A stretch of 64,000 nucleotides of DNA from Lepidonotus clava (lineage: Eukaryota > Annelida > Polychaeta > Phyllodocida > Polynoidae), in NCBI GenBank assembly GCA_936440205.1, contig OW387133.1, positions 8,832,001 through 8,896,000 of the forward strand. Reading direction: 5' to 3'. The notes below the pieces were generated by a model. The model was not told the DNA's origin. It ran no database searches and worked only from the letters and a program-made list of their open reading frames with translations. The position numbers and the translations under genes were made by a program. Each line of letters begins with the position of its first letter. Position 1 is the first letter of the stretch. Of this stretch, positions 34,101 through 46,100 are shown one piece after another.

Positions 34101-37100
34101 GTATACTGCTGTGATCCCTACTAATCAAGATATAACCACGCACAATTGTATGCAAATATCTTCAGCCGTTTTTGTTTTATACACATTTCTATGAATTAAT
34201 CTTGAGTGTCCCTGCTTGCACCTGGCACAGCTTGCACAGTGCATTTTTCTGTGTGTGACGTCACAAGCAGAAGAGCTATAAAAAAAATTATAGAATGGAA
34301 AAAATAACAATATTTGATATTCCTCGATGTCAATTATAGGTTTTACAGTATTCAAAATCTCAGAGGTTTATGATATATAACAAAATATTAATAAACATGA
34401 TTTTTAAGGAATTTACATTTTTGAAATTTGAATATAACTGTTCTTTGTGTGATGTCACACACAGACATCCTGGTTCATGTGGACAGAGGAGCCAATGTGT
34501 AATCTGAGTTATAAATAAGATTTTCTATGCAAAGTATTATTCAATGGTCATATTGATATTGCATACCCATACTTAAGCATCGTATCTACAGTGTAATATT
34601 ATAATTTAACAAAATGATAATTTCACTGGCCCCTCCATTTAATAAATTGTATTTCCATCCATGTAATTTACTGTTGTGTCAACAAATGAATAATGCTCAT
34701 TATGATTATCGTGATCAGTGACAACAGGTATCAACCAACACTGTCCTGACAATTCCTTCAAGCTGTGGAATGGAAGTTGCTACATGTTCATCAATAGAGT
34801 AGCAAATTTTTGGCAGGCAAAAGCTCGCTGTCAGGCAATGTCAACTGATGAATGGATGGTTGACCTGGTTAGCATTCACTCTGCTGAAGAGGCCAACTAT
34901 GTTTATGGTATTGCTATATTTACCAGCTGGATTGGATATTATTTGGATGGTACAGGTTGGTTTGGTTACAGCAGTTACAGAATTAAATTTGAAAAGCAGT
35001 TCCCTATCATTTGTTGTGCAAACCTGAGAAAAAAGAAATTAATCTAGATTATTGATTCTGGGCCTTTATAAATAGAAACACCTGTAAGTCTTTTGATTCT
35101 CCTTTACTGAAATAATTCTCTTTAAAATAATTATTACTTACAAATAATTGATTGTGTATTTTGATTAACAGATCATGATCTTTTTGAATGGATAGATGGT
35201 TCAAGTAAAGTGTTTACAGATTGGGCCATCAGTGGTCAATCTGATTTAACTCAACACCGATGTGTTATTATAAGGAGAGGTATACCACAAGGATGGGCTG
35301 ATGTGCGCTGCGACACTAGTCGACCATATATCTGCAAAAACCAACCAGGTAAACTGTCATGAAATACAGTTGATCAGCTATATTATCATACCTTAGGTTG
35401 ACAATAGTTAAGTAGTTAAGAGTCTAATGCATAGTCATTTAAACCTGGGTGATAACTGCCTATCTATCACCAGACTAGGTTGATGCTTCACATGAACTGA
35501 CAAAGCATACATGCTTTGCTGGGAAAGCCTCGAGAATGTCTTTTGTGGAATGGATTTTTTCAAGAAATCGCAGGAGATCCTGTTTTCGGAATTGTTCAGG
35601 AGATATTTCAGGTATACAACAGTGATTATCTGATGGTAAAATCATGTGGATATTGTGTAGACGGTTCACAATGCATGGCTATCCGCAACGTTTACCTAGA
35701 TATTTATTTTGAAGGATTTACAGACAAATTAGCATAGTTAGCTTAGCTGTTTGCATAGATGCAACATCAGGGCCAAGAGTGTGACTCTTCATAGATTGTG
35801 TTTGAAGAGTGTAGGCGAGTTAGAGTGCATTAAGCGAGCAGTTGACTGACACCTCAGATAGGTAAAGACCACAAAGACTGTGTTTCTGTTATGGAGATTC
35901 GGCAGACAGACTGGTAGGAAGGCTAGGAACGTTGGCTGTCAGGGTTAAGTCCTTTGGACAGATGATTGTCAATGGGAGCTCAGTGACGTTATCATGATTG
36001 TGTTTTGACTAAATAAAAAACATCCCTTCACATGTATATGACTCTTCTGTGACCTTTTGAGAACTACATCTCTAGATGACCTGCAACTTCAACGGAGAGA
36101 AATAACAGTAAAGTAAAACCCCATAGTTCAATAGCATCCCAAAAGAAATGTTAGATTCTACATGGAAGGCAGGAGAATTCAGATAATGTTAGTTTCAACA
36201 AATCAAGTGTGTGATTAGTCATCTTTCATATATATTTGAAGAAAAATTCCTTAGTGCATTCTCTTCTCATAATGTATGTCAGTAACTTTTGATACCTGTT
36301 TCTATCGCAGTCCAAAGCCTTGAATTGATTAATATCAAATTTTGCTTCATTGATCAATAGTTGTAAGCTGTTGTGATGTGCTTGTCCTAAGCTAAGCCTT
36401 AGTGATGTGATAACCTCTGGACTCTCACCTGACCCTTCTTGGTGCAGTTATTAAAATTCACTGTTCATTATATCAGAATTTGTAACCTAAAGATATTTAC
36501 TAGTACTCATGAAAAATACATACTTTCATTTTCTAATGGATAACTGACCCACATATAAATAGCAGTATTATTCAGAGGTCTGTAAAAATTTGCTCCTCAA
36601 AAAATTTTACTAATATTTTCTTAAGAACAAAATAGTTCCTGCCCTGGTGAAGACATATTTTGGGGAGACCACTGCTACAGCTTCCAACATTCGGATCGTG
36701 TGAATTGGATCACAGCCAGAGGAAGATGCCAACATCACACTGTGGGGGGTGACCTTGTGAGCATCCATTCTGCTGAGGAAAACAAATTCATCTTGAGTAT
36801 GTTAAGAGATTATACTTACTGGATTGGCTATAACCTGACTTCTCCTGATAAAGGTAAGACGAACCATATACTGTCACCCAATAAACACAAGAGATACCCC
36901 AAAATCATATGTACAGTTAAGCCCCATACCCACTAAGCAACTTTAGTGGTGACAGGCGACGGGCAATTTGCCAACTCTTATGGTTGCCTGTAAGTATGGT
37001 ATATTTGAATATGCATGTTTGATATGAGTCAGCTCTAAAATAAGCCGACTCTTCTAGTAGAGTCGGCCGATTTTAGTACCAGAAAATCAGCCGACTCTGG

Positions 37101-40100
37101 TCAAAATCGGCTTTAAGGGACATTTTTATGCAATAGAGGTTTGCAATGTCATAATGCTAACTTTCAAGCCTTAAATATGCAACATCATAAGCTTCCATCC
37201 AAATATTTGGAAAGACAAAAAATTAAATGTTGAAATACTTAAGGGGGAACAGAAACATTTTTAATGAACTTTTTCAGAGATACAACATTTTGCTATTCAA
37301 CCCACAATATTACATTGAATGCCATCAAAAATGATTGATCGCATGGTGGGTAACCCTTGAAGAGAAGGCCAAGCTTAAGGTTACATGTTAGAGTGTATGC
37401 AAGTTTTCATTTTATCTGACTTAATTTTACATTACCTTTAATTTCAGTTAGGATCGATCTTCCTTATAAATCTAAATGGACGGACGGTTCAAAAAATAAG
37501 TTCGTTGACCGCTGGTGTCCAACGAGCACAGAGATAAACACCGTTGTGGTGGAATTGCAGACAAATGGGACAAGATGCTGGGACCAGACATCACAACGGC
37601 TAAGTCACTCTTATATATGTAAAAGCCAATTGGGTGAGCATTTCAGAATGTCTTTATGGTGATACTAAAGTTAGGAATTGACAAGTTGATGACAATAATA
37701 CGTTTGCCCTTTAGAATTCCTTGCTTAGAGACTTCCGTACTTTGTCATTATCATTTCACTGACACAATAGGAGACCAAATATTTGCTACTCGAGTTTTCT
37801 GTTTAATAAAGTGAAAATATAATTGACCAAAACGAAATAAAATGAGAGTATCATATCTGCTTTGCAAATGAAAAACTTGGTCCCTCCAATATTGTTTGCA
37901 AACCCAAAATGACAAATATCCCATCGACCATTTAGAAATTGTTAAACCCTTCCACTTCTGAACATGGAGATATTTTGAAATTGTTTTTATCTCTCCATTT
38001 ATTATGTCTTTTTGACACAAGGCATACCACTAAGATGGGATTATAACATTTTCTGATTGTACCTGAATAATAGTCATATGTGAATACATCATGTTACATT
38101 GTGTAACACCAATGCTGTTAAAAGTTACGGAACATACTGTCATTGTAGGCACAAGAAGACCCTGTGATAGTCCAGAAAATGGGTGTGTTACAGAAGAATA
38201 CCAAATGCTACAGGATCAGGTGAATTATGTTATTCAGGTTTGACTTTTCCAAACCATCTAAATCTCTCAGATACCAGATTATTAATGCTAGGAGTACTTT
38301 GGATACTGGAGATGTTACCTCTCATCCTCTGATTTTTGACATTTGATATTTGACCAATTTTTCCAGTACAAACGAAGGCCAAATGAAAACTTCTACATTT
38401 CAAAAAATCTAAACTTGGCTGAAAAATGATGGGGGCATTACCTCCAGAATCAAGATTTGAATATTTTCATTAGTGTGCTCTGTAGCAGCTGTTTGGCTCG
38501 ATGGCATATGAGACATAAACCGTGGTTTTGTAACTGATATTTATAACTACTAAAGTTCTTGGACAAATATGGAAAATGATGAACAATATGTACAGTTTGT
38601 AATTTCATAGGATAAGTTCTTTGGTTAAGTTCTTCGGTTCTTTCAGTATTTAAAGTTCACAAATTCCAGTTTCTTGTTTATGCAACTTTGTTCTTAATCC
38701 TTTGTTCTTAGTTCATAGAAGTAAATAAATAACGTCGAAAACTGAAAATAGACAAAAGGATATTTGTGTCTAAATAATAGTTTCAGACAGTATTGGACAT
38801 GGATCTATACTCATAATTCTATGTTTACTTATGTCCATAAAAGTGTACTATATTACACACAGTCTTTAGTCTTTTATAGTTCTTACACAGACTTATTACC
38901 ATATTCATGCGAGGAGGATCAAAGCCTACATAAATCCTTTACTCTGTAGTTCTTTAGGATACTACCCAAATTACATTTAGGCTTACATCTGCATAAATCA
39001 TGACTTCTTAGGCATAAAATCTCACAGATTCTTCTAAAACTTAGTCACATGGCCTATATAGTACAGAGCACATGCTCCTGTGTAAAACTGTCTTTTACCA
39101 ATTAGATCTTACATGTCATGATACAAAATATGGTTCGTACAATTCTCTGGATATTCTTACATACCTTTTGGCTTGTCCAAGCCCAACAATGTTTGATCAA
39201 GGATATCTGCAAGATAGGTTAGACTTCATACTTAGAATTTCAAATTAACTTTAATGTATTTTCTTCATAATTCTCTTTTCAAATACAGGTATCTGACATG
39301 ATGAATGGTATTGGATTGCATGCCGGCCGCACTGAGAAGGTGGCCGAAGCCATCCAGGAGCTATCACTTCGTGCCAACAACACTGCTATCATCAATGCTA
39401 CAGTCAACCTAATTGCTTCTCTTGCTAAAATCTATCAGAATAACCCAGAAATGCAGCCTTCAATCAAAGAAGTGCAGGTAATCAAAATGTAGTTTTATTC
39501 CACAAATGTAGCACATGTTTTTGATAAATGCCCTTATTATAAATTATTATTTGCAAGATCTTATCCTTCATCACATTAGCATTTCTAAATGGAACTAATA
39601 CAAAATCTGCATTCATAATTTTATGATGTTGTTTAGTTGGTTGGTAATTTGTTGCTTTACACCCTAATTAACTGCCAGGGTTATATCAATAGCAGTGCCT
39701 ATTTGTAGCAGTGGGACCCAATGCCTTCTTTGTAGTGCTGCCTCACTGAGTTATCGTGTCATAGACCCACATAACAGAAACATTATGTGTTGCAGGTTGT
39801 GGGTTCAAACCCCGGTCGAATTACACCAAAGACTTTTAAAGATGGATGACATTATACTGGCACTGGCACTGGGCCAACCAGTTATGTTTCGTTCTTACTT
39901 GATACCTAGTGCCAGACAGGTAGCAACAACTACCACCTTTAAAAGTCTTTCGTGTCTTTCGTGTTATTCGACCGGGGTTTGAACCCAAAACCTCTGTTAT
40001 CAATGAATCCTTCAATATGAGAGTATAAAAAAGAAAAGAATTGTAGATACAACTTAAATAGTAGTTTCTTTGATATTCTCTTCTGATATTTGCATTTTCA

Positions 40101-43100
40101 TCAGTTTATACTACAGTCCTGCAGCAACTTGGTTGATGAGACACACATTGATAACTGGCAGAGCACTTGGAAAGTGAGTTCTAACACTTTTACACCTTTT
40201 CTCTGTCTTTTAATGAATGACATTTTCCTTTCTTTCTACATCTCTGCTTAACATCATTCAGTTAGGGATTTGTGTATGACAGAGCACTGAAATAATTAAA
40301 CAGTAACTAGTGATGACCAGACTAATTAACAGTAAATGTCTGATTTTCTTTTTGTCGAATTTTGCAGGGATTGAGAAATGGTGCTATATCATTAATCCAA
40401 GCTATAGACACCTTTGCTAATTCTCTTAAATTAGATAATAAGACAAACCGGACAACCTTTCAGACTAAGAATATAGGTAAGTAATGCATCCACAATCCAA
40501 AACCAATTACCATTGAATATGGGTATTTTTATATGTGCACCATCAAGTTCGTGTACTCCCAGACAAGGCGTGGCATCCAAAAGATATTACTTTATGTCTG
40601 TATATAATCCTAATCCCCATTTGCATTTGGAATATAGGCTTAAGTCCTACCCAATTATGGGGGATCAGTTGCCCCTGGACCCCCAGGACCACTCCTGTGA
40701 AAGCGTGAAGGCACTGAGAACTTGCTTTTAACTTTGTGTATACCTGTATTATAATCCTATTGATATCATATTAATATAATACAGTTATGAATTAGGATTT
40801 TAACCATTAATAATCTTATTGGCTTTAGCTCATTGGTATCAGAAGCCTGTTTTATCGTTATTAAAATAGCAATTCATGATTCAAGTGTCAATGCCAAAAG
40901 TTCATAATAGTATCTCAAAATTACAGCATTTGTCAAACTGTTGCACTCAAAAAATGGAACTTTAGATGACTTATACCTTCAAAAGCCTGCTCAAGGTGAA
41001 ACCAACAAAACCTGGCTTGACAGCAGTACAGATACCATCACCTTGCCTGCACAGACACTAGAAGACATCAAGAAAGGTATATTTGAAAATTTCCATTCGG
41101 ACGATACATGAGTTCTTAAGGTTTTTCAATGAGGTATGAAGTGTAAGTTGCTTTTTCCTATTTCACTGTCTTCCTTTTCCTGTCTACCTGCTTTTCCATC
41201 TTCAGTATTTTCAAATATCTATGAAACGCAAGTTTCTATACTGCATTTCATTAACATTTCATTAAAACCTTTCAATCTAGAACAAGTGTAATTATCAACA
41301 TATAATTCAGGTGGTGACGTTGTAATGAATCTGTTAGCCTTGTCATTTTAGAGGCACAAATTTTAGGGAATCAAATAGGGTACAAATTATACAATGACGT
41401 CTCATACAAGTTGTTCGTTCATCAATTATGATTATATACCTGGAATTATTTGAGTAAAAGTATGGAATAATGAGTGTTCTCATTTTGGAACAGGATTAAA
41501 CAATAACAATGGCATGACTTGAGATTAGCCTCCAGAATGCCACACAGCTCACCGTAATGCACAAGGCACTACTCCAGGAGTCTTCTCTTTTTTCCTCATT
41601 ACTTATACCTGCTCACACGCCTGGGCCCAAGAACAAATCAGTGGCCAACCCCAATTTTGATTCACCCATACTAACAACTCTCCACACTTGCTTTTACATC
41701 ACAATGTCATTTACATATCTTCTCACTTCAGTACCAAAAATCACCTGATATTTTGCAACTTCCCCTGTTTCCACCTTCATTAACCCCATTAAAGGGCTGA
41801 AAATGAACCACTGCTATGAGATAATAATTATTAAGCTTTTTTGAATTATGTATTACTTTTCTAATTCTTTTTAAATTTTCGTTTGATAAGTGTTTTAGGT
41901 TGATAATCTTACTTTAAAAAAGATTAGATATAATGTAAATACTGAATTGAAATGTGTTTCGTAGTGAGTTTAAGAGACAAAAAGGATGTGAAAGGAAAAA
42001 GCATAAGAAAAAGGAAGTGATGTTTCATACCCCTATCTTTTATCTTATTTATTTTCAAACGCTTATTGTATTTAACGCTTTCAGATTTGAACAGAAATAG
42101 GTTATGAATTAAAGAATTTCAATTTACATTAAAATCAAAAGACACAGTAAAAATGTTGTCTTCATTGGAAAGTAAAACTAACAAATTAAATAATAGATCC
42201 AGTTTCTGCTTTAGTAAAGGAAAGAAAGACTTGTTTGACATATCTAAACAAACTGATTAAGGACATAATCAGCCAAAATGATATGGGCCCAGAATCACTT
42301 ACCATTGATAGTGTGATGCATGCCATTCTGAGATGCTGTACTCTTATCTTTTTCCTTCATCCACAGAACTGAGGGCAGAGACAATAGATGTATCCCATGC
42401 ATACTATAAGACAATGCACCGAATAGTGCCATGTGACTTTGTGCAGGCCACAGACACAAGACTTTCAGATCTGTACTCGAACCCATCTCTAAGGTAAATA
42501 TATCTGTCTTTTCTCTATATGCCTTTGACATTAATGTGTTCTTTTATAACGATATGGTAATTGTCAACACTATTGCTTCTTTTTAAGATAACCAAATTCC
42601 ATGAAGAGTCTGCCTAACATTTTATTATGTGAAGTAAATATAAAAAAGGTTTATTTTTGGGCACAAATGAACTAAGGTCATTTGTAAAATTAAGCTGCAT
42701 TTTAATGTATAAACAATGAAAGCAGGCTTTAACTCATCTAGACTCTCTTGGATATCAAAGAGAAACACATTTATCACAATTGGAGCAACTAATTATCTAT
42801 GCCTATAATATTTTAGGCAAGAGGAGACTTTCGTTTCATTGATCCAGTCAGTCAGCATCCAGAACCTGAAACCAGGCTTCACCTTTAGAACACCCATAAA
42901 GTTGTTCTTTGGTTCTCAAAAGGTTGGTCTATAATGAATCAAAAATAAATGTATGCTATTCTATTATGTGTGGTTTGCCTAGTGTACAGTGTTTACAGTC
43001 AATGTAGTAATTATGACTGAGATGTATAAAATGAAAATGCTAAAAGCTTTCTTTAGAAATAAACTCCTTTTCAAGCCTGCATTTTCTGCTTATTGAAAGT

Positions 43101-46100
43101 AGAATAACCATGCACAAACTTCAAAATAATCACCAGCTTTGTGTCTCTTTGATAGGATTATTATTTATAAGGCAGCATGTTATATATATTGTTTTTGTAG
43201 TAATATGTATGTAGTAATTGTTTAATATGAATATCATATCGTAGGACTAGGCTGGTAGGTTTTTTTTTTTTTTTATTCGATCTTTATTCAGGCAAAAAGA
43301 GAAAGTTATTAGTTGTTTTTTTAATGGTTTTCATATTGTTTCTTTTAAAAAAATGTGTTGATTCTTTATGTTCATTCATTTTTGTCTCTTAAAGCTGTTA
43401 AAGGATAATGGGATGCTGGTATGCAGTTCATGGGACAGGTGAGACTAGACGCAAATAATTATTATTCTCAGAAATGTAGGCAAAATTAATGGTGTCTAGT
43501 GCACTGGAAGTGCTAACTTTCCATAGTTCAGGATCATTGTTCATAGTTTTTAACACTTTAGACCCCGTTGATTGCATTTATAAAAGAACTTCTGCACCAA
43601 TTCCATAGGGTTTCCTCCAAAATTCTCGAAATTCCCATGAATTGCTGAAGTTCAAAGGTTGGCCCATCAGGTTTGTAGCATTCGTTAGGGAATATTTCAG
43701 CTTTAAAACGATATAGTGTCTACTTTTGTATGTTGAATGCTTTTCATGTGTTCTCCTTCAAAGAAGGCAGAAAAATATTGAAAGTAGCTGTTTTCTCGGG
43801 CTGCCAAGGCTGGATTTGGGTCTAAAGGGTTAACACAAAGATATTGTACCTGACAATAGTATTAATATTGTTTGTTACTGTTCAAACAGCCATGGCTGGT
43901 CATCAGAAGGATGCTGGGTGACTAAGTCAGATCATATGGGAACCTACTGTGAGTGTAACCACATGACAAACTTTGCCATTCTTATGTCTCCAGACCGACT
44001 GGTAAGTCCCCCAAAAAGGCTTATGTTTCTCTTTTGAATAAGAATGATAAGATACAGGGGTGGTTCCAGACTGGGAATTTTAGGGATACTGACCCTATCC
44101 CTTTTGGTTGTACCTCTAAACTACAAAAAATAGAAAATGCCATGAGTGTATGCACTTAGGCAGGCTGATTCAGCACTTAACCTCTATTCTCAACCCCTGC
44201 CCTCTGAAAAATCCTGTGTCCTCCCTCAAGATATGGCCAACTAATATTGTTTATCCCAAAAGTTTCCAAATATTTACATTAATATTAGAAAATCCTGTAT
44301 TTTTGCTATTCACCCCAGTGTTTAGCAGGTTGCCAGAAAGAAATGTCTACTTGCAGATAATTACGTTAGCTTTCTTTTTATTATATCATAAACCTAGTGA
44401 TACATTCTCATGAAATGCATAAATTTCTACCATTTTGCTTTGTCAAACTACCCACATGTGCCTTTGTCTGGATCTAAAGGTTTAATTCACTTAAAATCCT
44501 TCTTTTCAATAGGTGAACAATTGTAAAGTGACATACATACTAGTTGTCTTTAAATTTTGGTATCTGTTCATATTTCTTTCTGTTCTTGAATTAAATACCA
44601 TACACATTTTATCAAGATATCACAATACTAGATTCAAGTAGATCACAGAGAAAAATTTAATGCAACTCTTGTCGATCCTTAACCTCTTGAAAGTTTGTTT
44701 TTGACATATTAGCCTTATATTTCTAGGAAGACACCATTCTGGAAATTACCTCAATAGTACTGGGTGCAATCTCAATAATATGCATGGTGCTCACCATTAT
44801 CACCTATACGGTCCTATGGAGGTAAAGACACTCAAATGTTTTATCTATTTGCATTTTCTTCTCTTCTCTTTTATTTTTTGAGGATACTCCTCAGCTATAG
44901 TTCAGACGCAGTGGTATTAGTTTAACTTTTTGTTACCCTTTTGGTCAAGAGAAGTCCAAAATAAATGTATTCTAGAATGTTGTAATGTCCTAGAATGAGA
45001 CATATGATGCAGGAATAACACATATATTGTATTTCTATACAATTAATTACATACTCTTACATTAATCTATACCAAGTCTCAGTTTAAAAAGAAAATGTAT
45101 GGGAAAACACTTGTAAATAAATAAAGGTCATAGAATTCATATGAAATAGGCAACATTATAAAATCAAACGATTCCATCATTTTAAAATTTAAACAAGGAG
45201 ATAAAAAGAGAACTATTACTCATTAAATGATTTTACATTTAAGTTCAACCATGGATCACAGGTGAGGATTATTGTATATGAAAATGTCCTTTATTGAATA
45301 TCTTTTGGCATCATTTAAAGCTCTTATAATTCGCGTTAAGCCTTTGTTCCTTATCAAGACCATTCCATTCCAATGCACCTCTGTAAAACACATTATGCAT
45401 TAGTGTTCTTATTTTTTGCCTATTGATTAACATTGAATTTCTAAAATGTACTTTTCTTCTGATGTCCAAATTACTGATTTTTGCAACATTCATAAAGATT
45501 CAAATTTCTATGATTAACATTTCTTCAAATTATTACTTCTGGTACAAATTCTTAGACCTTGTTTAAACAATGCATTAAATTTGTTCAAGTTCTGCGAATT
45601 AGTACCTGAGTAGATGTTTGTTTGAATTCAGTATAGCTCCAGAGCACTGCAGGGCACTACATAAAATGGCCCTTTCCTCTAGGCCTTTGATAACACTGTT
45701 GATCATGAGTCCTCTACCAGGCATTAGGAGCCCCATCCCCCTATCCCCCTTTTTGGTTGACCATAAACCACATAAAGAAGGAAAAATGTGCTATGTAGGT
45801 TTTAATATCCTTACAATCTGTTTTAATATTTAGCCCATATGCTGCCCCTCCCCTTTCAGAGAGTCTAAGCCTTCCCTTCATGATAAACTTATTTTACTCA
45901 CTCTCCATAACATCAAATTTACAATCTGACTTTATTGTAACTGTAACTTCAATTGTCATCTTTATTCGCTGCAATGTGAAGTATTCATATTTGAATATCA
46001 TAGTCCACTCAAAATGATGAAACGTGGAAACATGCTGGCCAGCAGTATGGTGGTGAACCTGTGTGGGGTGCTGACTACTGCAATGCTTATCTTCCTGGTC

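Larger units (their letters stand above)
38150..43438 (+). other. Exons 8-15: linker and GAIN domain
   Basis: Exon 8 gives a short Cys-containing linker (RRPCDSPENGCVTEEY). Exons 9-11 are helical (MMNGIGLHAGRTEKVAEAI, LIQAIDTFANSL), as in GAIN subdomain A. Exons 12-15 are beta-rich (AFVKLLHSKNGTLDDLYL, SVSIQNLKPGF, TPIKLFFGSQ), as in subdomain B. Several N-glycosylation sequons occur (NNT, NAT, NKT, NRT, NGT). No hormone-receptor motif domain is visible between the lectin domains and the GAIN domain. Confidence 0.75.

Noticed and set aside
36636-36650. Exon 6 starting at the AG at 36634-36635
   Set aside because: It would put the lectin frame out of phase with exon 5. The upstream AG at 36624-36625 keeps phase 1 and has a better pyrimidine tract.
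39790-39815. tRNA gene
   Set aside because: Only a B-box-like GGTTCAAACCC is present. I found no acceptor stem, anticodon arm or matching A box in a cloverleaf arrangement.
44150-44413. Extra receptor exon in intron 16
   Set aside because: Exons 16 and 17 already join in phase between the GPS and TM1, and the frame has no GAIN or 7TM character.
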